Shown: positions 42,168 to 53,944, counted from the stretch's first letter. The stretch: DNA of 64,000 nucleotides from Taudactylus pleione (GCA_031769625.1 JAUIMM010000115.1:14616501-14680500), one strand, 5' to 3'. Notes: generated by a model not told the origin, from the sequence alone. Numbers and translations are program-made.

Positions 42168-42766
42168 GGGCCTGATTCAGAGCCGGACGCTTTTTGCGCT
42201 CGCTCGTTCAGAAAAAGGGGCCGGTTATTTAAATTGAGCGCTTGCTCTTTGCGGTCTGTTGACACCTCTATGTCTGAGCGAGCGAACGAAACATAAGCTC
42301 ACTATTTTGTAAAGACGCCCCCTGGCCGCTCGCATCATACGTCATCTCCGCTATTTATTAGATTAATCGAGTACACCGAAAGGCGTCTGAACTGCTCGCA
42401 GTGCTTGTGGTTGGATTTTCCTACCGCAATCATGCGAACAGTTCAGGCTAAGAAACAACCAAGTGACGTGGTCGATGACGCTGCTTTGTTAATTATGCAC
42501 ACCCTTAAAACGCCCGTTTTGACCGTTTGGCACGCCTGCGTTCGGATCTCCACTCCCCGTTTTCAAGCACCTTCCCCTTTTACCACCCACAAACACCTCA
42601 TCCTGTCACTCAAATTAGCAGGCACTCGCTATTTTGCGAACACACGTTTTCCGACCACACTGACTGGTTGGCGCATGCGCATTACGACCCATACGCATGC
42701 GCAGATGTGCGAACATCGCTCGGAGCGATCAAGCGGCCGCTTTACGAGCGGCTCTGAATCAGGCCC
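42168..42766. mobile_element. 599-bp MITE nested in Gypsy-1 (TTA duplication)
   Basis: The ends GGGCCTGATTCAGAGCCG and, inverted, GGGCCTGATTCAGAGCCG are perfect over at least 18 bp and flanked by TTA at 42,165-42,167 and 42,767-42,769. Removing one TTA makes the Gypsy integrase frame continuous across the site. The ends are shared with the multi-hairpin MITEs, but the interior is not a hairpin chain. Confidence 0.9.
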
Positions 42767-42769
42767 TTA

Positions 42770-43640
42770 GTACCCAACTTCTGTGATCGTTGGCGGATGT
42801 TAATGTTTTTAGACGATAACCAGACCAGATCTCCCACCTTGAAATTGCATGGTTTCCAATGTTTATCTGTCCATGTCTTGCAGCGACAGGATGCCTTGAG
42901 GAGACACTGGCGAACCCTCTTCCAGACAGACCGGAGTCTAGAGACAGATATGGAGGAAGGAGTTCTGGTTGAGACTGTATCAAAGGAATTAACTCTAGAG
43001 TGCAGCCCAGACTTACAGAAGAATGGAGAAACGGGGAATGATGAGTGGCAAGAATTATTGAAAACAAATTCCACAACAGGAAGAAGGGGAACTCGATCAT
43101 TCTGGTACTTGGAGACAAAGCATCAAAGGTATTGCTCCAAGGACTGGTCAACCAGGTCTGGTATCTGGAGGACAGACTGAGGTTGACACCAAAGGCAGAA
43201 CAAAAATTGTGTCCCTCGGTCCGAAACAATATCAACAGTCAAACCATGGAGTCTGAAAATATGTTGCATAAAAAGAGAAGATAAATCTTTAGCAGAAGGC
43301 AGTTTGGTGAGTGGAACAAAATGAGCCATCTTGCTAAAACGGTCAACAACCGTCCAGATGACCGAACGAGAGGAAGATCCACAATACAATCCATGGCGAT
43401 GTGAGTCCAGAGCTTCGAAGGAGTAGGAAGAGGAAGCAGAAGACTGGGAGGAGCTTTGCTCCATGCACGAATATCACAGGCCAACACGAATTCACGGACA
43501 TCTTGGATCATGGACTGCCACCAAACTGAGCAAGACAGTAGTCTTGGCGATACCTGGATGACCAACCGCTTTGGATGAATGGAAATCCAACAAGATGGCC
43601 TTAAGAAACCTCTGAGGAACAAACAACACTCTCGGAGGTT
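42770..43640 (-). pseudogene. Gypsy-1 integrase (zinc-binding and catalytic core, broken)
   Basis: Reading leftward on the minus strand: GHPGIAKT of the zinc-binding part (about 43,545), [28 protein letters not shown] and [14 protein letters not shown] (first catalytic Asp region, about 43,330), IVSDRGTQF (second catalytic Asp, about 43,215), then GDLVWLSSKNI (about 42,825), the start of the C-terminal domain before the MITE. At least four frame changes. Integrase inserts the cDNA into the genome. Confidence 0.82.
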
Positions 43641-44312
43641 TATCAGATGAAGCTTCCGTCTGATAGATATTGAGAGTATCCGTAAACTCCTGGTCAGGGC
43701 AAAATGGATTTGGAAGCAGGAACAATGGTCTCCCCCAAGATGGTGAGAGGCTGAAAACTATGTGACAGAGATCCGATTTGAGGTTCTTGGAGCCGGGTCG
43801 AAAATAAATGACATAGTTGAAGCGAGTGAAAAACAATGCCCACCGTGCCTGTCTGGCATTTAACCTCATAGCGGTCTCAATGTAGGAGAAGTTCTTATGA
43901 TCCGTTAGAATGCTGATAACATGATTCACTCCTTCCAGCCAGTCTTCAGTCTTCAAACACCCACTTGATAGCCAAAAGTTCTCAACATCGTAGTTTCTCT
44001 CGGCTGAAGTGAATTTCCAGGAGAAGGCGGTGCAGGGATGCAACTTATTATTTCTAAGAACTTTCTGGGACAAATCAGCACCCAAGACAACCTTGGAAGC
44101 ATCCACCTCAACAAAGAACAGGAGATCCGGATTGGGATGCCGGAAGACAGCAGCAGAAATGAAAGCAGACCAGTGAGTTAAATGCTTGAAGAGCCTTGAA
44201 TGGTCTGTTAACAACACAAGCCCCTTTTTTAATAAGCTCCACGATAGGAGCAACAATGGACGAGAAAGATTTGATAAATCTCCTGTAATAATTGGCAAAA
44301 GCCAAGGAAACA
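43640..44312 (-). pseudogene. Gypsy-1 RNase H and connection (broken)
   Basis: ANYYRRFIKSFSSIVAPIVEL (about 44,260) is the RT connection. FFVEVDASKVVLGADLSQ (about 44,110) is the RNase H start with the DAS catalytic Asp. SAERNYDVENFWL and ILTDHKNFSYIETA follow, with the later Asp of TDH. The frame then passes into the integrase linker. RNase H removes template RNA from the hybrid. A frameshift lies near 44,200. Confidence 0.82.
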
Positions 44313-45060
44313 TTACACAGCTTTTAAGGTGGTAGGCTGAACCAATTCCAGGATGGCCTTGACTTTGTCTGGATCCTTAGAGAACCCTTGGGATGGGATG
44401 ATATACCCCAGGAAGGATACCTCTTGGATTTCAAATTCACACTTCTCTGGTTTAGCATATAAGTTGTTCTCCAGGAGTCTCTGTAGCAACTGCCTCAAGT
44501 GCTGACGATGCTCTTGCAAAGAGTTTGAATAAATCAGGATGTCGTCAAGGTAGACAACCGCAAATAGTCCCAGGTAATCCCTCAACACGTCATTAATAAA
44601 GTCCTGGAAAATGGCTGGGGCATTGGACAGACTGAAAGGCATCACGAGGTATTCATAGTGACCGGAGTTGGTGTTGAAGGCCGTCTTCCATTCGTCACCC
44701 TCCTTGATCCGGACTAAATTATACGCTCTTCTCAGATCAATCTTGGATAAGATGGATGCTCCCCGAAGCTGATCGAACAAGATGGAAATAAGAGGCTGCG
44801 GGTAGGAGTTTTTAATGGTAATGTTGTTCAAACCCCGAAAGTCAATACACAGTCGGAGGGGTCCTTCTTTTTCTTCACAAAAAAGAAGCCTGCCCCAACC
44901 GGAGGCTTAGATGGTCGAATAAAACCCTTCTCTAAAACATCCTGAATGTATTCCTGCATCGCCTTACTTTCCGGTATAGATAAAGTGTACAGCCTGCTTT
45001 TGGGTAGTCTTGTACCAGGAAGCAAGTCAATGGCACAGTCATACGGGCAATGAGGAGGAA
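44313..45060 (-). pseudogene. Gypsy-1 reverse transcriptase
   Basis: The N-terminal block [20 protein letters not shown] and [20 protein letters not shown] lies at 45,000-44,860. After a frameshift near 44,830 comes [16 protein letters not shown] (motif A), then [18 protein letters not shown] (motif B), [13 protein letters not shown] (catalytic YLDD, about 44,545) and [16 protein letters not shown] long intact stretch (44,831-44,313) shows moderate decay only. Confidence 0.9.
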
Positions 45061-45289
45061 GAGTGCCTGCCTTCTTTTTGGAAAAAAACTTTGATCAACT
45101 CGCAATAAATGGTAGGAATCTAGGAAGACAATTCAGACTGGATTGTGGCAGCCAGGCAAACAGGAAGAGTGAGGCATAGTTCCCCATTTAAGAATCTCTC
45201 CAGTCTGCCAGTGGATGATGGGGTTATGACTCATGAGCCATGGTAGCCCCAAAACCAGCGGTGCCAGAGGACACTGAAGCAGCAGGAAA

Positions 45290-45650
45290 GTTATATCCTC
45301 GAATGTAGAGCTCCCACTGACAACCGGATGGAAGGCATCTGGGAGTTAACTGCAACTTTGGACAGTTCCTTGCCATCCAGGACAATAACAGAGACAGGTT
45401 GTGGTAAGGGCTCAGACACCAATCTAAGGGCTTTGAAGAAGGAAACGTCCATACAGTTGTCAGCTGCGCCACTGTCCAGGAAGGCTGAAATGGGAACTAA
45501 CTGACCATTCACTTGGATTACTGTTGGGATAAGGACTGAGTTATTGGGAGAGACAGATGCAAGGCCCAGATGTAACTCTCCTTGTACATCTAGACCTTGC
45601 CTTTTCCTGACTTGACAGGACAAACAAGAGCAGTAGGTCTTTTCCTCCAC
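45290..45650 (-). pseudogene. Gypsy-1 aspartic protease
   Basis: The motif PISAFLDSGAADNCMDVSF contains the DSGA active site of retrotransposon aspartic proteases (about 45,480). It is preceded by VLIPTVIQVNGQLV and followed by PLPQPVSVIVLDGKEL. The protease cleaves the Gag-Pol polyprotein. The frame is open for about 119 codons. The region from 45,290 to 45,060 between protease and RT is poorly conserved. Confidence 0.82.
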
Positions 45651-46195
45651 AGTATAAACAGGGACCTTGGAACCGTCTCCTGTGTTTCTCTTCGGAGGAG
45701 AGAAGGAAGGCTCCTAATTGCATGGGCTCCCCTTGATAAGGGGGTGTCACCCACACTGGCAACTGTGGAGAAGACGAGGGGAGTTCTTTTTCCAATCTTC
45801 ATTCCCGAAATCGTTGGTGAGATCATTCAAAGACTCTGGAGGTGAATGCTGCACTAAAATATCTTTGATCTGGTCAGAAAGACCTAGGCGAAACTGTGCA
45901 GGGTCATTCCACCCACAGTCGACTGACCACTTGCTTTAATGATCGAAGACTAGTTTCAGCCAATGCTGCCTTATCTGGATCGTCGTAAAGGAGACCTAGT
46001 GCAGAAAAAAAAGCGCCAACAGTTTGAAGTGCACTGTGCATAGAGGGAAGACCAAAAGCCCAGGTTTGAGGATTGCCCTGTAATAACAAAATAATAATCC
46101 TCACTTGCTGAGTCTCAAAGCCAGAGGATCCTGGCCGTAATCTGAAGTAGAGTTTGCAGCTCTCTTTGAAATTCAGAAAGTCCTTGCGTTGGAAT
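45590..46195 (-). pseudogene. Gypsy-1 gag, C-terminal part with zinc knuckle
   Basis: Capsid-like wording QVRIIILLLQGNPQTWAF (about 46,080) and LYDDPDKAALAETSLRSLKQ (about 45,970) is typical of the Gag of vertebrate Gypsy elements. A zinc-knuckle remnant, CLYCGGKD, lies near 45,660. The N-terminal half of Gag is absent beyond 46,195. Several frameshifts. Confidence 0.7.
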
Positions 46196-46199
46196 ACTA

Positions 46200-47194
46200 T
46201 GTATCAAGAATGATCAACGTACTATTGAGCTCAAATTAATTTAGATTTAGAGTGTCTGGCGTTTTCTGTGTGTTTTAATTAAATGGGGAGGGAACAAAAA
46301 AGAATAATGATTATCTGGGCTAAAGCAGACTTTGCACCACTATTTTAAATTTCTTAATAACTGTATCTTCCTGATTGTCTATGATTTGACGTGCACGTCA
46401 CTTTCACAATGGAGGTAGACATTTTGTAGGCAGAAATAATATCATGAAACTGCAGCCAGTCAACTCACTAGAAAATAGTGAGAATATGCACATATTAGTT
46501 CATTTCACAAAATGGTAGCTTCTACTTTGGATAATGGGGCCCATAAATCCACGGCCCCGATTCCCCGCTCTGCCTAACCGACCATACATGATCGGTGATC
46601 CGTCGGTGGATCGGGGAAATCCAATATGTAAAAACTCCCTGACTTAGCGATTCGGACCATTTTCAGGTTGGAGTTCAGAAATCAAGATATTTCAACATGT
46701 TGAATATCACCAATTCCACGACCCCGGCATTGGCAGAACATGGCATTGCTGCAATTAGTCACAGATGTATGGGCCTTTAAGTTACTGGACTGCAGATTAA
46801 TTTCATATGACTGATTATTTATGAATAAAAATGTTGGTTGAACTTTTCTCCATTCAGTTGCCAAACTGTATGAATACACCATTTCATACACTGTTTCATA
46901 CCTCCCAATGGTATAAATTTCTGGAAGTGAAAAGGAATATGACATGGACATACTGGTACCATTGTAAGGGTGAATTGAGAAGTGTGGCTTGATATATACT
47001 GATCTGACAATCAGTAATGTTGAGAGGCAGAGCTTATCAAGCAACCATGATCAACAGGAGGAAATACTGATTAGTATGCTTCTGCCAGGAAAGTTTCTGT
47101 ACAAATTATTCGCAGATTTTCCTCAGTAGGGTTATGCAACAATCGGCCAATAAATACTTAAATTGACAAATGTAGAAGTCGTCACAACAAAATA
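46200..47194. other. No recognised gene; short diverged inverted repeat
   Basis: At about 46,548-46,620 there is a GGCCCCGATTCCCCGC...GGATCGGGGAAATCC pair that may be a MITE remnant. Otherwise nothing recognised. Confidence 0.4.
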
Positions 47195-47529
47195 GGGGGG
47201 TATTCAATTAGACCTGTTAACTTAATGGGTGCTAATTGAACATGGACACATTTCAATTAGCCCCGCATATCGAGAATTTCTTTTCAGGTCTCCTAAAACC
47301 CGAAAAGAAATCACTATTAACTGTACAGTTATCGGGTGATAATCGCCAGTTAACGCACAGGTCAATGAACTAATCGCGGATCCTGTGTGTTAACGGCCAA
47401 TAAACTGTCTTAATGCCCGTTAACACGTTCAGTTAACAGCATTAACAAAGCTATCGGGTGAAAAAGGGAGTCTAATTGAATAGCCTTTTTCACCCGTTAA
47501 AACTTATCACTTGTAATTGAATTCCCCCC
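47195..47529. mobile_element. 335-bp MITE with GGGGGG-ATTCAATT ends (ATA duplication)
   Basis: The ends GGGGGGTATTCAATTAG and, inverted, GGGGGGAATTCAATTAC are flanked by ATA at 47,192-47,194 and 47,530-47,532. The interior has pairs such as CACCCGTTAA and TTAATGGGTG. Confidence 0.8.
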
Positions 47530-47532
47530 ATA

Positions 47533-48689
47533 GTATCTGTGTATAGGAAGACATTCAAATTAAGGCTATATATTTATTTTTAATGTTATGCTATAAATCA
47601 TATGTTAATATGAATTAGGGACGTAGTAAATTCACTTATTGGAGACGTGCTAGTTAGTAATAGAAGAGAAGGGTTGATGCAGTAGGTTCGCAACACGGCT
47701 CAGAATGCATATAATACATATTCTAACTAGCAACTTAGATTATTTTTGACTGGTGCTTCTACTATTTATATTTTTCTACTGTGCATTCTTAGCATAGGAC
47801 AGAATTATTTAATCAACAGTGAAGTCTGAGAGAGCGATACACAAGATAAAAAGTCAGCAAAAATCGAAGTGTCATTTAACTGAAACAATAATTAAATGTG
47901 ATTTATGGAGCATGGAACATGCTTTTAAGCAATGTCCAGCTGGCATAAAAATCCATACGCCTTGAATATCTTCTTATGTAAACTTTCTACCCAACAAAAA
48001 ACAAATGGCAGTTCTGCTGCTAAGCAACCAAGGGCACATAAGGCAAAGGAATCAATAGGCCTGTGAATGAGAAACCTTTTCTAAACAGTACTAAAAACAG
48101 CAGCACTTCAGAAACTGTAGAGCATTTCTCCCTGGTGCTTTCAACTTTCATTTCCTGCCTCAATTTACGTTTTATATTTTCACCAATGATGCATTAATCC
48201 CCCCATAGCTTCTACACATATGCCACAAAAATAATATCCTATTCAAAATTCAAGAGGACTGTCACAGCTTCTGTGTGTTCTGGAAGAGTTAACCCATCCT
48301 TAATTATCACTGAGTCACATGAAGATACTGTATGCACTGTAATAACCCACTGGCAGAAAAGGTGACATTTTCCACTCACATAGTTCGTTGTAAGAAATAA
48401 AACATACTCCACATGGTAGTGTAATGTAGGCGTGTGACAATGCGTATACATGAAACAAAAAGCATTAAGGGCAAAACACACATTAAACCTGCACTAGGCT
48501 AATTATAATCCAGTTTTGTAAATTAATAGAACTGTGAATGTGAAAATGCAAAATCTGTGAAGCAAAGACTATGTACTGTACTCTGTAGAATTTGCTGTCC
48601 AAGTTTTCCAAATGAGTGCTTCACATACATTTATATAAAATATGCATGGCTAAATATTTTTACTTAGTTGTACTGTAAGATATAGTTTA
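47533..48689. other. No recognised features
   Basis: AT-rich DNA. The minus-strand ORF at 48,239-48,481 has no recognisable domain. Confidence 0.5.
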
Positions 48690-49911
48690 CTCTGAGGTGC
48701 CAAATGTCACAAGATAGCAGTATGTAAAGGTAATGGTAGGTGGCGTCACCGTACTGTGACATCTTGGAAATGCCCAAACCTACATCAGTTGTAATCTGAG
48801 ATCTCTTGAGTCCATTTGAACACCGACTAGGCTGCGCGTGGCAAGGCAATCTGAATAATCGGAGTTCAAACGGGGCATGATAATGGGTGCCCGATGGATG
48901 GGACATTCCATTTCCAAATTTGTGCGGACATTCAACATTCCTCGATCTCTGGTGTCACGTGTGTACAGAAAATACCTCATGAAAGGCATTACCACCCACC
49001 ATGGACAGCGTAGTGGCCAACCATGGTTGCTTAATGATCGTGATCAGCGGCGGCTCGTCAAAATTGTCTGTGGTCCCAGACAAGAGACACTGGCTGAAAT
49101 CACATCCACATTCCATGCAGTAGGTACCAGACGCAATCTAGAAGGTCAGTGCAGCGTTCTTTAGTTTCCATGGGATATGGGAGCAGAAGACCCAGCAGAG
49201 TGCCCATGTTAACACTATGACACCAGACACAGCGCCTCACCTGGACTTGTGACTTCTCAAATAGGACCCGGGAGGACTGGCAACATGTGGCATGGTCCGA
49301 TGGGTCATGGTGCCAGTTGTTTCAGGCTGATGGTAGGGTTCGGTGTGTGGTACAGACCCTATGAGACTATGGACCCCATTTGTCACCAGGGCACTGTGCA
49401 GGCAGGTGGTAGTTCTATAACGGTGTGGGGTGTGCTCACGTGGCATGGGTTGGGTCCGCTGGTCCACCTGAACAAGTCATTGACCGTTAACCACTATGTC
49501 GCATTGCTTGATGACCATTTGCAGACCTACATAGACTTCATGTACCTCCCACAACGATGGAATATTCCAGCAGGATAATGCACAGTGTCATTTATGCCAA
49601 GTTGTCCAGAATTGGTTAAAGGACCATTCTGGAGAGTCTTGAAGAATGGGGTGGCCACCATGTTTGCCCGACATGAACCCAATCAAGCATTTATGGGACG
49701 TGGTGGAGAGGTCCGCCCGCACCCAAGATCCTGCATCTACAAATATCAGGGAGCTGTGGGAAGTTATCCAGGCGGTATGGGTCAACATCATTCCATAAGT
49801 TTTCCATTTACTTGTGTAAACAATGCCATGTCAAGTTGCTGCACTTCACCAGGCTTGAGGAGGTCCTACACGATACTAGGCATCTATTCCATGACGTTTG
49901 CCACTTCAGTG
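48690..49911 (+). mobile_element. Tc1-like DNA transposon, dead, with TA duplication
   Basis: The inverted ends CTCTGAGGTGCCAAATGTC and (inverted) CACTGAAGTGGCAAACGTC are flanked by TA at 48,688-48,689 and 49,912-49,913. Length 1,222 bp. The ends (GAGGTGCCAAA-type) and the transposase inside place it in Tc1/mariner. Confidence 0.85.
48877..49800 (+). pseudogene. Tc1-like transposase (broken)
   Basis: N-terminal helix-turn-helix region: MGARWMGHSISKFV and IPRSLVSRVYRKYLMKG, then DRDQRRLVKIV and RQETLAEITSTF, the second helix-turn-helix. After a stop near 49,160 and frame changes, the catalytic region reads SSITVWGVLTWHGLGPLV and HYVALLDDHLQ. A degraded form of the QDN and HLWD-type block follows near 49,560-49,720. 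The enzyme cuts and pastes at TA sites. Multiple stops make it inactive. Confidence 0.82.
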
Positions 49912-49913
49912 TA

Positions 49914-50650
49914 TATAGTTGTGGCAAAATGAGGGTATGGGTGCCATCTCCTGGGGTAAACGGTTGCACTTGTCATGCAGCAGTCAATTATTAGTACACC
50001 AGTCTAGGGCCCTAGCACAAGTATCCATGGCTAGTTTTATTAGCAGCACAAAAATAAACAAAACATAAAAGTTAAGCCTGGTCTGTCCAGCTGTAACTAA
50101 ACAAAATGATTCCCCCTCTCAGAGCAGAGGGACCCAACGTCCCTTTCACTAAACAGAAAACTTTAGCGCAGCACTTACATTCAGTAATCACAGTGTCTCT
50201 CAACAGGCTCCTAACCTGTTCACCAGGCAGTGAGAGGCTGACTACAGAGACTAACACCCCCTTTATCAGACTTTCACAGGTGTTCTGGCAATCAAGGCTG
50301 ATACTCAGTTTCTGTCTACCAGACAGAAGCTAAAAACTTGGGGCATACATATTTCCCCATTATAATCTTTCCAGTGTGTTTGCCACATAAGATTCCCTCC
50401 CCCTATTTTGACCTGTGGGGCAGAACACAAGTAGACCTTAACCAGAAATTACGGGACAAAGAATTTGCATTGGTCAGTTGACTTTTCCTATGCTCTACTG
50501 AAAACTTAACACTTTGCACTTTCAAGAACCATCTAGTTACTCTCCCATTGGTGTCTTTATTCTTAGCCATCTACTTCAACAAAGCATGAGCCATAATTAA
50601 TCTAAGTTTTTGTCCTAAAAGGTAGTACCTTAGAGTTTCCACTTAATTGC
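49914..50650. other. No recognised features
   Basis: At about 50,390-50,420 the minus strand reads a purine run (ATAGGGGGAGGGAATC) that could be a polypurine tract of Gypsy-2, whose RNase H lies just to the right, but no LTR could be delimited. Confidence 0.35.
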
Positions 50651-51890
50651 CAAAACTTCTTTTTCAACAGTGGCATCACTTGTTTCATGTATTTTCAATT
50701 TCCTACTTAAATAAGAGGATACTCTTCATTATCTTTGCTTTGAGACAACACAGCACTAGTCTCTACATCTGATGCATCTGTCTGCACAACAAATTTATTT
50801 TTAAAGACAGGTGTCATCAAAACTTGTTGGGTGCACAACACTACATTCAACACCTGAAAAGTATTTTCTGCCTCAGGATTCCACTTAACCATACCTGATT
50901 GTTTACCCTTGGTAAGGTCAGTCAAAGCGTCAGCAATATTGGCAAATTTGGGTATAAATCTTTCCATAACACCTGGTGATTCCTAGGAAAGCTCTCATCT
51001 ACTTATTTAGAAGATGTTCCCATTTTTGCATTGCCTCAATTTATGTTAAGTTGGGGCTTTATTAAACATCTTTTTAACATCTTTCTATGTTTAATAAATA
51101 AATCCAAGATACTTCACCTCTTCTATTTGTAAGCAACACTTTTTTGGGTTGCCTGTCAATCCTGTCTCAAGGATGGAGTCCGTCACTGCCTGGACCATGG
51201 GTGAGACTGCCAAAACAGGAATCGGGATAAGCAGCAGCATACTGTCTATGTGGCCTTAGTATTTTGTCCCTCATCGTCTATAAGGTGGCAGGTGCCCCAT
51301 GTATCTGATATTGGAACAGGCTCTCTGGTGCAAAAAAAGTTGTCTATTCTTTTGCTTTGCCTGTAAACAGCACTTGTCAACAGTGGCAGCTCCAAGGGTG
51401 GGGCTGCAGCACAGTCCAAATTCAAATAGGGGAGCCACACCAACTGTCAGTGAGTCCCAATCATCTATGTTTGGCAGCATTTGAAATGGCATTTGGTGTG
51501 GTTCCCCTATTTGAATTTTAGACTGTGCTGCAGCCCCACCAGTGCTTGTCAATACCCTTTGGTTAAGTCTAGATTGGTTAAGTACTGTGCTGTTCCCAGC
51601 ATTTCAGTAAGTTCATCCACACGAGGCATTGGTTAAGCATCAAACTTAGACACACTACTCAATTTATTGAAATAATCACAGAAGCGTAAGCTCCCGTCAT
51701 ATTTCGAAATGCATACAATAGGACTTGACCACTCACTATGTAACTCAATTATATCTAACTCCATAATTCTTTTAATTTATTTTGACACTGATTCCCATTG
51801 GGCTTCTGGTATTCTATAAGGCATAAGGCTAAGCTTAACCCCTGGTTCTGTGATTATGTCACGTTTAATAACTGTTGTTTTACCAGGTAT
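50650..51890 (-). pseudogene. Gypsy-2 RT and RNase H fragment, interrupted by an inverted-repeat insertion
   Basis: On the minus strand: GKTTVIKRDIITEPGVKLS and PYRIPEAQWESVS (about 51,880-51,790), SSPIVCISKYDGSLRFCDYF (about 51,730), PMPRVDELTEMLG and LDLTKGY (motif A, about 51,560). The 51,397-51,541 insertion follows, then QAVTDSILETGLTGNPKKC (about 51,190), EEVKYLGFIY, MERFIPKFANIADALTDLTK (about 50,960) and FVVQTDASDVETSAVLSQ (RNase H start). The catalytic RT motif C is missing. A different family from Gypsy-1. Confidence 0.8.
51397..51541. mobile_element. 145-bp palindromic insertion in Gypsy-2
   Basis: GGTGGGGCTGCAGCACAGTC continues through CAAATAGGGGAGCCACACCA and is mirrored by TGGTGTGGTTCCCCTATTTG through GCTGCAGCCCCACC. 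Stem about 46 bp, centre about 50 bp. Flanks share CACTTGTCAA / TGCTTGTCAA, which may reflect a target duplication or local repeat. Family not assigned. Confidence 0.65.
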
Positions 51891-52059
51891 GTCAGAAAAC
51901 ATCTCATACAATTCTTATAAGAAATTTTTATAGCATCATGCTGTTGAATTCAGATGTGTCCATATACATCATACAGATTGAAACGTGGAGGCCTTTAGAT
52001 GGGTAATCTTAACAAGGTGGCAAAACTCTCATGATTCTTGACTTAAATGGGGTATACTG

Positions 52060-53440
52060 ATCCATTATGTCGAAACTAGATTATTGGCTGAGACAAGATC
52101 AGTTTAAAATTGAATCGCAGCGACACCATCTTGCGACTGGCCGCAAGACGCCATTTTGCGAGATGGCCGCCTAAGCGCCATTTTAGATAAACTCACACTT
52201 TAGTACATGAGGCGATAATACTATTAGCAAGTTACGGCGATTCACCAGAAGCCTATTTCATGACTTTACATATTATAAAGGATATATTTCAGAAAATACT
52301 TTACAGTATGCCAAAATTGATTGCATTAGCTGAATAAAGCAAATGACTACGTGACAACTAGCTTGTGTAGATAAGCTTCCTGGAAAGTGTCTGCTCTCAC
52401 TACAGGTGGTCTGGCTCGAATACACACCTTACATTAGCAGGCTTCCTGCAATGACATGATTTCAAACACTAGAGTGTCATCTTAGGTCTGTCTCTTGTAG
52501 CTGGGCTATTTGCATTTCACACAAGAGACTGGGAGAATAAAGAGTTTTTTCTTTTGAAGCCTGGGACATGTGGGGGGGACTGCTGACATAGTGGACATGT
52601 GGAACTATCTGGCTCAGCATGTCACACTGTTAAGATGTTCACTTAGTGAGAGTTAAGTGCACCCTTCCTTATACACACATTAATACGTCTTTATATCAAA
52701 CCCCGAATACTCACACATTACATATTCATGCATAAGGTTTAATAAGCTTTAAAGTATATGATTTAAGTTGGTTCAGTTAGTTTAAATGCTGAGAAATAAA
52801 GATATTTGATAACTAAGGTTTTATACATGTTAAGACAGCCGTGTTTGGTTTTGTATTGATGCGTACTCTTTCCACAGTATTCCGGTGTAAATGGTGGGGA
52901 GATCGCATCATGCATTCTCGAGTTATGGATCGCAGAGACTTCAAACAACAAAATGTATATTTTATGAACAACTGTTAGGATGACTGTTAGGGGGCGGGTG
53001 GGCAGAGACCCCTAGTTGTTGGAGGCTGGGTTGAGTCTATTTGAAGCAGCCTGTTAAACGCTCTGTAACAGATGGGTCCCCCATGGGAACCAATGGCATA
53101 AGCAAGAAACTTCTCTATTGTCCTGTCTATTCTGGGGGGGGGGTATAAACATGTGTGCTCAAACACTGGGTCTTTAGTCTTCTTGAAGAATGCTGATAGA
53201 CGGAGGTTTTCTTTCTGAATGCCGGGATCTGGTCCAGAGCGCATGCGTATGTATACTGTACTTGGGGTCTGTATAATTCCTTTGCGCTAAATTGTACACA
53301 GATCATAGCGTGTAACTGACTGTACTTTTACTAAAATAATACTTTGTGCTTTGGAACCACATTTTCTGAGTCTGGAGTCTCTATTTATTGTATGACTGCG
53401 TACGCAAATTAGCGTCATCCTTAGAGGTTTATAGGAAGGA
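52060..53440 (+). mobile_element. Possible retroviral-type LTR, low confidence
   Basis: A long non-coding block separates the two Gypsy-2 pieces. The right part has an AAATAATACTTTG signal, CTGAGTCTGGAGTCTC and TTTATTGTATGACTG, wording seen at the R-U5 end of vertebrate retrovirus-like LTRs. The left part has CCATCTTGCGA/CCATTTTGCGA repeats at 52,129-52,190. Ends and target duplication were not found. No retroviral coding sequence adjoins it. Confidence 0.3.
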
Positions 53441-53459
53441 TTTTAGAAGGTACAGGCAG

Positions 53460-53940
53460 GGGTATATAGAGGTTCATTTTAATATCGTCAATTAGGATCT
53501 CCTTAGGTATTCCCACTTGGCTAAATACATGTAATCACCTATCACCAAAATATACTGATGACCCCGGATAGACTTTATTAGAGGTCCAAACAAATCTATA
53601 CATATTCTCTCAAGCAGGACTTCAGTAACAGGTAATGTGCCAGGCGGAATTCTATAATGTGGCCTGGGAGCATGGTACTGACACTCAGGGCAGTATTCAC
53701 AGTAGTCCGATACATCTTTATGAACCCCTAGACAGAAAAACTGCTGCAAAATTCTCTTTACAGTTTTGTCTACCCCTAGATGTCCTACAGTAATGTCAAC
53801 ATGATCCAGGACAAACAGTTTTTCTATATGCCGTAGGAATATTAATCGTTCCACAATATCATTCCTTTTACTCCATTCTTGATGAACTGCCATGTGAGGA
53901 TATGAAAGACTACGATTAGGTTCTAATGAAAAGATAATCT
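53460..53940 (-). pseudogene. Gypsy-2-like integrase fragment
   Basis: The minus-strand frame 53,893-53,492 reads DITVGHLGVDKTVKRILQQF and YCEYCPECQ, the HHCC zinc-binding module, then LERICIDLFGPL and GHQYILVIGDYMYLAKWEYL, the start of the catalytic core (first Asp within ICIDLFGP; the DYATRY-type block is altered). The frame ends where it meets the block to the left. Since integrase should lie left of RNase H on this strand, this piece belongs to another copy or has been rearranged relative to 50.6-51.9 kb. Confidence 0.8.
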
Positions 53941-53944
53941 TTCA

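Larger units (their letters stand above)
41771..46195 (-). mobile_element. Gypsy-1, chromodomain Ty3/Gypsy retrotransposon, 5'-truncated
   Basis: Minus-strand internal region with gag, zinc knuckle, protease, RT, RNase H, integrase and chromodomain in the usual Ty3/Gypsy chromovirus order. It begins within gag at about 46,195, so the 5' LTR, primer-binding site and gag N-terminus are missing. A MITE (42,168-42,766) lies inside. Many frameshifts and stops make it inactive. LTR retrotransposon without any envelope gene seen. Confidence 0.88.

Noticed and set aside
41723..42265. Chromodomain protein as a host chromatin gene
   Set aside because: It lies downstream of an integrase in the same strand and order as in chromodomain Gypsy elements and runs into an LTR.
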